Positions 26,606-35,409 of a DNA stretch of 64,000 nucleotides are shown piece after piece. Source of the stretch: UBA7328 sp965247965 (GTDB lineage: Bacteria; Bacteroidota; Bacteroidia; Chitinophagales; Saprospiraceae); assembly GCA_965247965.1 (NCBI GenBank), contig OZ252053.1, positions 310,001 through 374,000 on the forward strand, read 5' to 3'. Below the pieces are notes generated by a model. The model saw only the letters and a list, made by a program, of their open reading frames with translations. It searched no databases and was not told where the DNA came from. The translations under genes and the position numbers were made by a program. Position 1 is the first letter of the stretch. Every line of letters starts with the position of its first letter.

Positions 26606-26636
26606 TAAAAAGGCGCTTTCGGGCGCCTTTTTTTGT
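26606..26636 (+). terminator. Intrinsic terminator
   Basis: AAAAAGGCGC, a short loop, then GCGCCTTTTTTT: a GC stem with flanking A and T tracts, directly after the small basic-protein gene. Confidence 0.88.
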
Positions 26637-26661
26637 TTATATTCGAATAACAATTATTGAC

Positions 26662-26695
26662 AAATCACCATGATTTCAAAAATCATGGTGATTTT
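26662..26695. repeat. Perfect inverted repeat
   Basis: AAATCACCATGATTT and AAATCATGGTGATTT are separated by three bases, giving a 15-bp hairpin. It sits between the terminator of the small gene and the 3' end of the minus-strand Tyr/Arg-rich gene, so it may stop transcription from the latter, although a clear T-run is lacking. Confidence 0.6.
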
Positions 26696-26755
26696 GAAAA
26701 GAAACAGGCTATGCCCATCCCTACAGAGTTGCCTAATTGTTTCTAGATTTTAATT

Positions 26756-27445
26756 TTAGTAGTTCGATCTCCTCCGAAATTTTAGCTTTTTATTGTTACG
26801 CACGTCTCTGAAGTACAGATCTCTGCCGTCCAGTTCGTAATAATTCCCGCGATCTCCGTAGTATTTGCCTCTGTTCCGATCGTCGCGTCTGTACTCGTAC
26901 CAATCATCGCCATAGCGTCTGTGTCCGAGCCTTCTCACCCGGATTCCGCCTCTATGGTAGCCGATTTCGATTTCGACCTTGTAGTCGGAACAATACCATT
27001 TTCCACCTAAGTAATCAGAGGGTATGTTATTCCTCCGGCTATAGTCGCCATCGTAGTAGTCGTATCGGTGCTCACCATATCCGTAATCGCGGTCGTAATA
27101 ATCTTCTCTGTTGTAATAGCCCCTTCGGTAATCCGATCGTTCCAGGTAGATCGTCTTTCGACTGTACTTGCGGCTCCACTTCAATCCGTAACCCGTAAGG
27201 CGAATCCTGCTGCCGTAGCAATCGTCGTAGTGATTGCGGCCGATTCGGTCGTAACGCACCCATTTCGACCTGCGATCTGTTCTTTTGACAAGAATTCCCT
27301 TTCTTTTGGCAGGTTTGATTTTAAGAGAAATTCCGGTACGGTAATCTTCCCAGTACCCATAGATCTTATCGTACTTACCGGTACTGGAAAATGAATACAG
27401 TGGTATCAAGGCTAGCAATGCGAAAAAAACAAACTTTTTCATCAT
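26756..27445 (-). CDS. Secreted Tyr/Arg/Asp-rich protein of unknown function
   Basis: A 229-aa protein with a signal peptide (MMKKFVFFALLALIPLYSFSS). The N-terminal half (GKYDKIYGYWEDYRTGISLKIKPAKRKGILVKR...) repeats once in spirit in the C-terminal half (LGGKWYCSDYKVEIEIGYHRGGIRVRRLG), suggesting two related beta-domains joined by a Tyr/Arg/Asp-rich linker. I chose the ATG at 27445 because it begins a clean signal peptide; a start seven codons upstream would spoil it. Function unknown. Confidence 0.75.
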   Translation of the reverse strand: MMKKFVFFALLALIPLYSFSSTGKYDKIYGYWEDYRTGISLKIKPAKRKGILVKRTDRRSKWVRYDRIGRNHYDDCYGSRIRLTGYGLKWSRKYSRKTIYLERSDYRRGYYNREDYYDRDYGYGEHRYDYYDGDYSRRNNIPSDYLGGKWYCSDYKVEIEIGYHRGGIRVRRLGHRRYGDDWYEYRRDDRNRGKYYGDRGNYYELDGRDLYFRDVRNNKKLKFRRRSNY

Positions 27446-27568
27446 GCTAATTTTGACGGTGAACAATTAGTATCCAGTAATAATACGGAGGCGGATTGTT
27501 AAAATTTATGAAGGAAATGTTATAGAAAAGTTACCTTTGAGCTGCTTTTATAACGCAAACTTCTTCTA

Positions 27569-27967
27569 ATGATACAAACCGTATACATTGACACTTCCGT
27601 CGTTGGAGGTGTTTTCGACGAGGAATTCAAATTTTGGACAGAACTTTTTTTCAACCAAGTAGAAGAAGGGTATTTTAAGGTGGTTCTATCAACTTTGCTT
27701 GAAGGAGAGCTTATGGAAGCACCTGGACATGTGATTGAATTTTTTGAAAAACTCGCTCGAACTGAAGTTATCGAACTAGAATTTAGCCCACAAGCCGAAC
27801 TTCTTTCAAGAGAATACCTTAATGAGACGATAGTAGGAATGAAGAGTTTGGTTGACTGTCAACACATAGCCACGGCAACGGTGAACAACATTGAGTCCAC
27901 TCCGATTACCACACATTTTTCAAGCGTACATTTGCCAGCTGCGGCCAAAACCCTGGAATTTTCTTAA
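27569..27967 (+). pseudogene. PIN-domain toxin-like gene interrupted by an IS1182-like element
   Basis: The frame encodes a PIN ribonuclease domain: YIDTSVVGGVFDEEF (first Asp), LLEGELMEAP (Glu) and DCQHIATATVNNI (Asp). It is native only to 27892. The last 25 codons (from ESTPITTHFSS) come from the end of the insertion sequence. The missing end, DTLVSWNFKHIVN, lies at 29772 on the far side and rejoins in frame when the IS and one 6-bp repeat are removed. The fourth acidic region of the PIN fold is thus cut off and the toxin is probably inactive. Confidence 0.85.
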
Positions 27968-29765
27968 GTGCAATATTGTTGCATAAGCATTCCTGAGGGT
28001 TGCGATGATGATATTTGGAAATCCGAGGGTATTTTCGACCAATTTATCGTTAATTCTTCTAAAATTCGTCCAAAGTACTCGTGACAGGACATAAATTTGA
28101 CATTTGAATAAACCCCGATATAATATTTTGTTCCTTTTTTTGAGCCGGTGAAAACATTGATGTATGGTCGATTCCACATTGGCTCTTAGATTGTGGGTGT
28201 GCTCATCTAATGTTTCTTGCATCTGTTGAAATAAAAAATAGTTTTCTACTTCATCTTTGGTCATATACCGACCTCGGGTGTCGTGTTTAATGACGTATTT
28301 GTTGGTCTTCTCGTTAAACTTTACCGCGCACTGTTCTCCTGTCTTTTTTCGCCATACTTGAAGATTGTTATTCTCATCTCGTTTCATTGTATAGGCCTGC
28401 TTTCCCCCTTTTGTATTAGCTAACTTCCATTCGGGCGTGGTCGTTTCTGACATTGCTTTTCTGTTGGCCTTGCTGTCGTATCCGCCATCCGTGATGGCCT
28501 GTTCTATTTTATTCTTTTCTTGACCTGATTCATCCTTATCTGGATTTAATACATCCTGGATATGGTCGATAGATTCGATTAAAAACTCGTCTTCTGTAAT
28601 ATTGGCCGGTACTACCTGGGCATCTACGATTAGGTCTATTTCATTTTCTTCTGTACACGTTTCACTTATGTTGGCATGATAGCCCGATATGGTCTGTTTA
28701 TTTTCTGCTTTACCTTTAGTACGGTAGGCAGCATCAGGATCATGAATGGACTGCACACTGCCACTCGATATGTCTCTTGCAGCTTTGGGTCTCGGAGTAT
28801 TCTCCTGTTTAGTTTGCTGTTCAGATTCATCACAGACCGCGCTGATTTTTGTTTTATCATCAGAGGCACTCGGAGGTTTTTGCTCATTAGATTCCTCTGA
28901 TTGTTCTTCATACTGTTCTTCGTAGAGCCGCTTGAGATCTTGGTAGCCTGTCAATCCCGCCGCCTGGCCATGACTCAAGAGTACCTTTATGATCTTACCC
29001 ATACCTACTAGCAGTTCCTCTTTTTCTTTTTTGTTTAATGGGTAGACAATATTGGAGGCACTTTGGCTTTTTAGCTTTTCTAAAAGCTCGCATGATTCTT
29101 TATCCAATTGATCTGTAAGCAGTTCTACCATAAGGTCTTTACTGCATACTCGTACAGCTTCGATTATCATCTGGACTCGAGTGCAGCGTGCAATATTGGA
29201 ATTAATCAACTTCGAATCCAATCGTATTTTCTTACCGCTCACCTTGTATTGCTCTATCTGCCCAATAGTGATTTGTTTAAATGCCGCCTTCATCAAATCC
29301 TCCCCATGGTCTTCATTATACTCTACCATGCTCTGTCTGAACTTATAGTAAGTCGATTCGGTCGGAATATCCTCATTTATATTCGAATATCCCAAAGCAA
29401 GCATGACCCTGGTGTTGAATCGACATTCATCAAAAAGTTGTTCATCAGTCCAACCTTTACCTTCTTTAAGGATAATCATTCCCATTAAAACTCTAATTGA
29501 GCAATTGGGCCGGCCTCCTTGATTATAAAGCACCTCGAACAATCCTTCGTCTATGCGAGATACCACTTCTTTAAAAAATATATTATGCCAACCATTTGGA
29601 TCATCCAGAAGCTCTCGCTTCCGTTCTGATAGCATCCCTCCTATCGATTTGAATAGATCAACTTGTGAATTTGTACTACGTTTAAACATATCACAAATTA
29701 AATATATATGTCATCTTATTGTAATATTTGACATGATTTATGATTTAGTTTTCGGAGTGGACTCA
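27893..29765 (-). mobile_element. IS1182-like insertion sequence in the PIN gene
   Basis: The element is 1873 bp long. The ends are inverted repeats GAGTCCACTCCGA (left) and TCGGAGTGGACTC (right). It is flanked by AACATT on both sides (27887-27892 and 29766-29771), a 6-bp target duplication. One full-length transposase gene lies on the minus strand. Confidence 0.9.
27920..29689 (-). CDS. IS1182-family-like transposase
   Basis: A 589-aa transposase. The N-terminal DUF772-type domain is visible (NCSIRVLMGMIILKEGKGWTDEQLFDECRFNTRVMLALG), then DDE-core pieces (Asp in KKIRLDSKLINSNIAR, Asp in AQVVPANITEDEF..., Asp in AITDGGYDSKANRKAM) and a C-terminal Glu-containing helix. An acidic/Gln-rich linker (about 260-330) separates the parts. 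Family assignment rests on the N-terminal pattern and length; IS5-superfamily membership is safer than the exact family. Confidence 0.8.
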   Translation of the reverse strand: MFKRSTNSQVDLFKSIGGMLSERKRELLDDPNGWHNIFFKEVVSRIDEGLFEVLYNQGGRPNCSIRVLMGMIILKEGKGWTDEQLFDECRFNTRVMLALGYSNINEDIPTESTYYKFRQSMVEYNEDHGEDLMKAAFKQITIGQIEQYKVSGKKIRLDSKLINSNIARCTRVQMIIEAVRVCSKDLMVELLTDQLDKESCELLEKLKSQSASNIVYPLNKKEKEELLVGMGKIIKVLLSHGQAAGLTGYQDLKRLYEEQYEEQSEESNEQKPPSASDDKTKISAVCDESEQQTKQENTPRPKAARDISSGSVQSIHDPDAAYRTKGKAENKQTISGYHANISETCTEENEIDLIVDAQVVPANITEDEFLIESIDHIQDVLNPDKDESGQEKNKIEQAITDGGYDSKANRKAMSETTTPEWKLANTKGGKQAYTMKRDENNNLQVWRKKTGEQCAVKFNEKTNKYVIKHDTRGRYMTKDEVENYFLFQQMQETLDEHTHNLRANVESTIHQCFHRLKKRNKILYRGLFKCQIYVLSRVLWTNFRRINDKLVENTLGFPNIIIATLRNAYATILHLRKFQGFGRSWQMYA

Positions 29766-29771
29766 ACATTG

Positions 29772-29843
29772 ATACTTTAGTAAGTTGGAACTTTAAGCAT
29801 ATTGTGAACATTATACCGTATCGGTATCGATTTTCTAAATGAC
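29772..29843 (+). pseudogene. Detached 3' end of the PIN-domain gene
   Basis: In phase with 27569-27892 after removal of the IS, this frame reads DTLVSWNFKHIVNIIPYRYRFSK and stops at 29841-29843. The SWNFKHIVN block is the conserved end of this PIN subfamily. The normal final ~30 residues do not follow in this frame; a shift by one base gives a weakly similar FLNDF segment, so the gene may have a second lesion. Confidence 0.75.
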
Positions 29844-29999
29844 TTCACTACAACCTCTTGATCTTCAATGACTTATCTTTTGGTATATTGGAATTTTCAT
29901 TCGGTAGTGGTATAACAAAATAAGATTGTATAATGCTGTAAATTTGAGAATGGGGTATAAATCGATAAAAATCACAACTCCTAGAGAAATTGTGCAACA

Positions 30000-30173
30000 A
30001 TGAAAACTAAAGTAAAAAGTGAAAAGTCCTTAGATGCCGTCAAAATGATGCGCGAAATAAGGGATAGGATCGATAGGGATTTGGAAGGCATGACCTCAAA
30101 TGAAGTCTTGAGTTACTACGACGAGCGCAAAAGAAAAGTAGAAGAATGGAAGAAAAGCAGGAAGAGCGAGTAG
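30000..30173 (+). CDS. Antitoxin-like small protein next to the broken PIN gene
   Basis: A 57-aa charged protein (SLDAVKMMREIRDRIDRDLEGMTSNEVLSYYDERKRK...). The VKMMREIRD block resembles small antitoxins found with PIN toxins. It lies 156 bp downstream of the PIN remnant on the same strand; in most such systems the antitoxin precedes the toxin, so this may be reversed order or the antitoxin of another pair. If the PIN gene is dead, it is now an orphan. Confidence 0.6.
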   Translation: MKTKVKSEKSLDAVKMMREIRDRIDRDLEGMTSNEVLSYYDERKRKVEEWKKSRKSE

Positions 30174-30203
30174 CTCTTTATTCCTTAGTCGTGTAACTTA
30201 AAT

Positions 30204-32060
30204 TCATTCCCTTTCCCACTCATTATTTTCCCGATTACCATCCACCATCTTATTGCCAATATCTAAGCGCACAGATTCGATCGGTCTACCCGTTTCAATT
30301 CTGAAATTATATGACGGATGCGTCCACGGCCAATCACCTAAAACGGTCACTTCTGTTTTGTCTTTAAATTTTTTCTCTCCTCGCATCATTCGCAACGGAA
30401 TATAAAAGATATGGCTCGTACCATCATCTAGTACCGCTGTAACTTCCTGAGGCATAGGCATCTGTTGTAATTTGTATAGAGTGATTGATGTCTTGCCATC
30501 GGGCATATCTTCCACTTCACCAATAGCATAATCCGGCACTTCGGTAGTGTTGATAAAATATTCTTTGAACCAATCCAATTCGAGTCCCGATTCTTTTTCC
30601 ATAACGCGGAAAAAATCATTGGCATTAGGGTGTTTGAATTTCCACGTTTCAAAATATTTTAGAAGGGCTGATCTGAACGTGCGCTTACCCATGATATATT
30701 CCAATTGAGTGAGGCAAACCGCTCCTTTGGTATAGGCAGAAACGCCATAAGCCTGATTGGCCTTAAAATGATCGGCGTGGGTATTCATAGGTTGCTCAAT
30801 GCCGCTTTTCGAAAATCTTAGGTAGCCTTCTATGCTCCTTTTAAGTGGGTCATCTGAGACTTCTCCGGGTATCAATTTTTTCCCCCGGAGATAGTTCATC
30901 GTTTCCGAACTCGCAAAAGATGCAAAACCTTCATCCATCCATGGATAGAGACTCTCGTTAGTACCCAACACCATCTGGTACCAACTGTGCATCCATTCGT
31001 GTACACTTACTCCCACAAGGCTTCCTAGCGTCCTTTCTCCGGTTATCAAGGTAGCCATTGGATATTCCATGCCGCCGTCACCAGCCTGTATAAAGGAGTA
31101 AACCGGGTAGGGATATTTGCCGTAATTTTTGTTCATATATTCAAGTGCAACGTCCATGATCTTCGGTAGTTCCCGCCAGTTTTCATTTGTCTTTTCTCCG
31201 GGTTGGTACGCAAAATAGACCAGGGTGCCATCGTGCATTTCCCTACTTTTTACAACGTAATTGCGATCCGCGGCCCAGACAAAATCGTGCACATTCTCTG
31301 CTTTGAAATGCCAGATTAACTTTCCTTTTTTGACCCTTGGTTTTTTAACCTTAGCATACCCTTTTCCAATTTTTTCCTTGTTCTGTATTATTCCACCTCC
31401 CGCCAGAGTATATTTTTTATCGATGGAGATCTTGACATCAAAATCACCCCAAACTCCATGAAATTCTCTTCCCACGTATGGATTGGCATGCCACCCCTGG
31501 TAATCGTACTCGCATACTTTGGGATACCATTGCGACATCGAATAATCTATGCCTTCCGCATTGTCGCGGCCACTTCTTCTGATCTGTAAGGGTACTTGAG
31601 ATTCAAATGTCATTTCGAATGTAGATGATTCTCCAGGTTCTATGGGTTTTGCTAGTCGCACTTCCAAGATCGTTCCCTCCATATGGTGTTTTACCTCTTC
31701 TCCATCCTGGGTCAGACGAATGACTTTGTGATAACCCATTTCGTTCTCTTTCAGTTTTGAAATGCGGTCAGTTACCCTTCTGTCAGGATCAATGATCGAT
31801 CTCGACCTGACATCCATCATACTGCCAGGCTGGAACGCATTGAAGTACAAATGATAGAAAAATTTATGAAGTGTCTCTGGCGAGTTATTGGTGTAGACCA
31901 CTTTTTGTTCACCTTTGAATTGATGGCTTTTTGTTTCAAAATCGATTTGCATTTCGTAGTCGATGTGCTGTTGCCACCTGTCAGTTTGGGTGAATGATTT
32001 GGCTGACCATAGGAGCAAGGCGGATAGCATTATTGATAACGGATTTTGAACCTTACGCAT
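30204..32060 (-). CDS. M1 family metallopeptidase (aminopeptidase N-like)
   Basis: A 618-aa secreted zinc peptidase. Signal peptide MRKVQNPLSIMLSALLLWSAKSFTQ from the ATG at 32060 (a start 19 codons upstream would bury it). The N-terminal beta domain runs to about 260. The exopeptidase-like GGMEYPMATL precedes the zinc site HEWMHSWYQ plus MDEGFASFAS (HExxH...E). A helical part follows with AYTKGAVCLTQLEYIMG, then a C-terminal beta segment. It probably trims peptides in the periplasm or outside the cell. Confidence 0.9.
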   Translation of the reverse strand: MRKVQNPLSIMLSALLLWSAKSFTQTDRWQQHIDYEMQIDFETKSHQFKGEQKVVYTNNSPETLHKFFYHLYFNAFQPGSMMDVRSRSIIDPDRRVTDRISKLKENEMGYHKVIRLTQDGEEVKHHMEGTILEVRLAKPIEPGESSTFEMTFESQVPLQIRRSGRDNAEGIDYSMSQWYPKVCEYDYQGWHANPYVGREFHGVWGDFDVKISIDKKYTLAGGGIIQNKEKIGKGYAKVKKPRVKKGKLIWHFKAENVHDFVWAADRNYVVKSREMHDGTLVYFAYQPGEKTNENWRELPKIMDVALEYMNKNYGKYPYPVYSFIQAGDGGMEYPMATLITGERTLGSLVGVSVHEWMHSWYQMVLGTNESLYPWMDEGFASFASSETMNYLRGKKLIPGEVSDDPLKRSIEGYLRFSKSGIEQPMNTHADHFKANQAYGVSAYTKGAVCLTQLEYIMGKRTFRSALLKYFETWKFKHPNANDFFRVMEKESGLELDWFKEYFINTTEVPDYAIGEVEDMPDGKTSITLYKLQQMPMPQEVTAVLDDGTSHIFYIPLRMMRGEKKFKDKTEVTVLGDWPWTHPSYNFRIETGRPIESVRLDIGNKMVDGNRENNEWERE

Positions 32061-32376
32061 TCTAACTTTTTTATATGCAAGAGAATTTCTTCGCAAACGT
32101 GAAAATAGGAGATTCATTTGGCCAAGTCACGCTTTTGTTGGATTTCTATAAGGAGGGTATAAATCCAAGGTGCTGTTTTCAGAAGCTTACGAACAGACTC
32201 ATCCTTCTAGGATTGAATTTTCATCATTTTCATTGCGATTCAGAAAATATTTTACAAAGCCTCTTACTAATATAGGGAATTCAGACAGCTTGGGTCCAGC
32301 ACATCATAAATTTTCACACAGGAAATCCGCAATAATATAAAACATATTTCGTATTTTTATAATATATAATACGTTT
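32061..32376. other. Intergenic region between divergent genes
   Basis: A 316-bp AT-rich region between the divergent M1 peptidase and TPR-protein genes. It must hold both promoters. The last 40 bp are almost pure A/T (ATATAATACG just before the ATG). No gene, hairpin or clear TAnnTTTG box stands out. Confidence 0.45.
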
Positions 32377-35300
32377 ATGATCAGAGCATTTACTCTAATT
32401 TTTCTTTTTTACCTACTGAGCATAGAAATTCATGCTCAAATATCTAATGAATCGTCTAAGGCCTCCCTTGATGTTTTTGAGGAAAAGCTGTTTATTCATT
32501 TATGCGATAGTGGACCGGATCGAGATTTTTTATTATCTCGTTATCGGCACCAGAAAAGCCAAATCGGAATAGCCGAGAATTTAGTCGATTATCCCTATAA
32601 AAAGCAGCTTGCAGAATATCAACTTAATGAGCCAGCAGAGACCTCCATTGTTCTCGAATTGGTGAAAGCTGAAATTCTCAACCAGGATTACGCACAGGCA
32701 CAGAACTTACTTTCGAAAATCGAAATTTCTGACTTGCCTGAACAAGCGCATGGTGATTATCAATTTTACCGGGCTTATTTGCTTTTTGTGCACAAGCAAT
32801 TTGTTAGGGCCCAAAAGATCTTTGATAATGTGCTATCACTGAAGACCCAATTCGGCGCAAGCAGCCTTTACTATTCTGCTTTTTGCGATCTCTTTTCCGC
32901 TCAATATGCTGCTTCTGCAGAGAAATTCGAGAAATTAAGAAATAACAAGAAATACCGACGCGACCTGCCGTATTACCTGAGTATACTCTATTATAAGGAA
33001 GAGAAATACGACCAACTCATTGTCCATGTCAATCAAACGATCCGGAATCCCCGCACCCGTCACTCCGAAGCCATGCGCGAATTACTCAGCCGCGCGTACT
33101 ACCGAGAAAACAAATGGCACGAGCTCTCCAATCTTTTATTGGCCAAAGAAAATTGCTGCGAAAGCGCCGATCAGCACTATTTCGTAGGCCTGAGTTTATT
33201 CAAACAGCGCAAATACGCTCAAGCGAAGAGACATCTCCACGAAGCATCAACACTCACTTCGAAAGAAGGTCAGAATGCCCTGCTGGCGTTGGCTCAAATT
33301 GTTAGGCATGACGATGCTGTACTTGCCAAAGAATTATTTTTAAAAGCTTCGCAAATCAATTTTGATACTGGATTGAAAGAACAAGCGCTACTGGCACTGG
33401 CCAATCTTCACGCAGACCAGGAGAATTACGCTAAAGCGCTTAAATATTCTCAGCGCATTTCGGAAGAGTCCTCGTATTTCGAAGACGCACTGAGAATCGA
33501 CGCACGCATTCACAACCAGCAAAAGCAATACGGAAAAGCGCTCCAAACCGTCCTGCGCATAAATGATCCCGATGACGATTTAAAAAAACTATACCACAAT
33601 CTCTTGCTTCAAAACGGACTGCTGGCATATTCGAATGATGAAGCCGATGCGGCGGTTCACTTTCTTAGCGAAGCGGCTCAACTGAAGGACAGCGAAAGTA
33701 TAAGCAAGCAAGCCCATTTCTGGTTGGCAAAAATTCATTTTGAAAAATCAGAATATCAACCGGCGAAGATGCATCTCGATAGCTATTTTGAAATGGATCA
33801 TTTGTACGACTTGCCTAAGGTAAGCTCTATTCTCCAAGCCAGGTATTTGCAAGCCTACACTTATTTGAATGCGAAAAATTATAGTGAAGCCCTCGCATCC
33901 TACGCATTAGCCGAGCAATTGCTCAAAGAAGCGTACGGCAATGAGGTTGCGGACATTTATGAGCAACAATTTGAAGACGTATTACTGCGTCAGGCGGATT
34001 GCCTTTTCCTTATAGGCGATAAGAATAAAGCAGAAAAACAGTACGCCAGAGCGTACCGAAGTGCGGTGAACAATGGCGACTACGCACTCTACCAAAAGGG
34101 CAAAATAGAAGACCTGCTCCACGAGCCTTTTCTTCAACTTAAAACCTACGAAAAACTTGAATTCGAGTACCCGGCCAGCAAATACCTCGTTGATTCTCAC
34201 CTCAAAAGAGGAAATGTCTTATTGAAATTGGGCAAGAGCAAAGAATCGTACGATCTTTTCGCCAAAGTCTATAAATCGTCCCGGGCCTCCGAATCGGACA
34301 AATTCCATGCCCTCATGCGAATGGGCCTTATCAATTACAATCAGGGCGATGTTGAATCGGCCCTGGTCTATTACAAGAGGCTATTTGAAGATCATGAGCT
34401 AGATAGGAAACAAAGCAAGGAAGCGCTTAATGTAATTGAAGAAATATATCTCAATAATCTAAAGGATTCAGAAGGTTATTACACTTTTCTTACAGAAATC
34501 GATTCGGAGAAATTTAGCCAAATCAACAAGGACTCTATTGATTTTTTGATTGCCATGGAAGGACGCGGCCGAAACAAAAGTGAAGCACTCGACAAATTGA
34601 AAACATACATATCAAAATACCCAAATGGCCAATACAATGACCAAGCCTTTTTGCAAATTGCAAAACTCTACGAACATTTTGAGCAACACGAAGCTTCTGT
34701 CAAGGCGTATCAAAAACTGCTAACGAGTAATGACAAATATGCGAATCTCGCTCTTAAGCGGATTGTCAGCAATCTCGGCAAAATGAAAGATTATGATAAC
34801 TATATCAAGTACAACAAAGCGATCATTGATAGGAATTTTAGCAAAGAAGATAACTCAAGAGCATATATGCGCATAGCCAAAGCAGCCACTAAGTCTAAAT
34901 CACTGGTTAGACACGAAAAGGAAGTGCTTCTCGCGCTTAATACAGACATGCTCAGCCTTAAGGAAAAGGAAGGCATCAAATATGCTCTGGCGGAATCGTA
35001 TTTAGGCACTCGTCAATACGCCAAAGCCTCTACGCTCTTAAAGGAACTAAGTCAGAGTGAAAACCCTAGTATTTCTTCGGCCTCGCTTTTTCTGGTAGCC
35101 CAGAGACTGTACGACCTGAATAAAATCACCCAAGCCATGAAAGTGCTGGACAAAATATTCGCCTCAAAGTCTATTAATAAATCACTATTGGCCAAAAGCA
35201 TAATACTCAGATCAAAGATCTACCTGGATCAGAATGAATTTGATTTAGCCGTTGCAGGATTAGAATCGATCCTGGAGCAACAAGATCTCAAAGTCGAACT

Positions 35301-35409
35301 TCAGATGGCGGCGGATACCCTATTGAAGAGTATAAAAAGTCGCAAGAATCAATATCGCGAAGAAAAAAAAAGCGTCCTGCAACTTCAATATTTACAAGAT
35401 GATGAATAA
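32377..35409 (+). CDS. Large periplasmic TPR-repeat protein
   Basis: A 1010-aa protein with a signal peptide (MIRAFTLIFLFYLLSIEIHAQ) followed almost entirely by tetratricopeptide repeats; A-x-x-x-F/Y-A-K-A cores recur, for example SLFKQRKYAQAKRHL, LHADQENYAKALKYSQ, HFEKSEYQPAKMHL, LNAKNYSEALASYALAEQL and LGTRQYAKASTLLKEL. Proteins of this size and type are found beside a plug-less outer-membrane barrel in many Bacteroidota, as here, where the stop overlaps the next gene's start by 11 bp. It is probably a periplasmic scaffold for an envelope complex; the function is not established. Confidence 0.85.
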   Translation: MIRAFTLIFLFYLLSIEIHAQISNESSKASLDVFEEKLFIHLCDSGPDRDFLLSRYRHQKSQIGIAENLVDYPYKKQLAEYQLNEPAETSIVLELVKAEILNQDYAQAQNLLSKIEISDLPEQAHGDYQFYRAYLLFVHKQFVRAQKIFDNVLSLKTQFGASSLYYSAFCDLFSAQYAASAEKFEKLRNNKKYRRDLPYYLSILYYKEEKYDQLIVHVNQTIRNPRTRHSEAMRELLSRAYYRENKWHELSNLLLAKENCCESADQHYFVGLSLFKQRKYAQAKRHLHEASTLTSKEGQNALLALAQIVRHDDAVLAKELFLKASQINFDTGLKEQALLALANLHADQENYAKALKYSQRISEESSYFEDALRIDARIHNQQKQYGKALQTVLRINDPDDDLKKLYHNLLLQNGLLAYSNDEADAAVHFLSEAAQLKDSESISKQAHFWLAKIHFEKSEYQPAKMHLDSYFEMDHLYDLPKVSSILQARYLQAYTYLNAKNYSEALASYALAEQLLKEAYGNEVADIYEQQFEDVLLRQADCLFLIGDKNKAEKQYARAYRSAVNNGDYALYQKGKIEDLLHEPFLQLKTYEKLEFEYPASKYLVDSHLKRGNVLLKLGKSKESYDLFAKVYKSSRASESDKFHALMRMGLINYNQGDVESALVYYKRLFEDHELDRKQSKEALNVIEEIYLNNLKDSEGYYTFLTEIDSEKFSQINKDSIDFLIAMEGRGRNKSEALDKLKTYISKYPNGQYNDQAFLQIAKLYEHFEQHEASVKAYQKLLTSNDKYANLALKRIVSNLGKMKDYDNYIKYNKAIIDRNFSKEDNSRAYMRIAKAATKSKSLVRHEKEVLLALNTDMLSLKEKEGIKYALAESYLGTRQYAKASTLLKELSQSENPSISSASLFLVAQRLYDLNKITQAMKVLDKIFASKSINKSLLAKSIILRSKIYLDQNEFDLAVAGLESILEQQDLKVELQMAADTLLKSIKSRKNQYREEKKSVLQLQYLQDDE

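Noticed and set aside
34800..35009. Antisense ORFs within the TPR gene
   Set aside because: No start signals or homology; the TPR frame is continuous and clearly coding.
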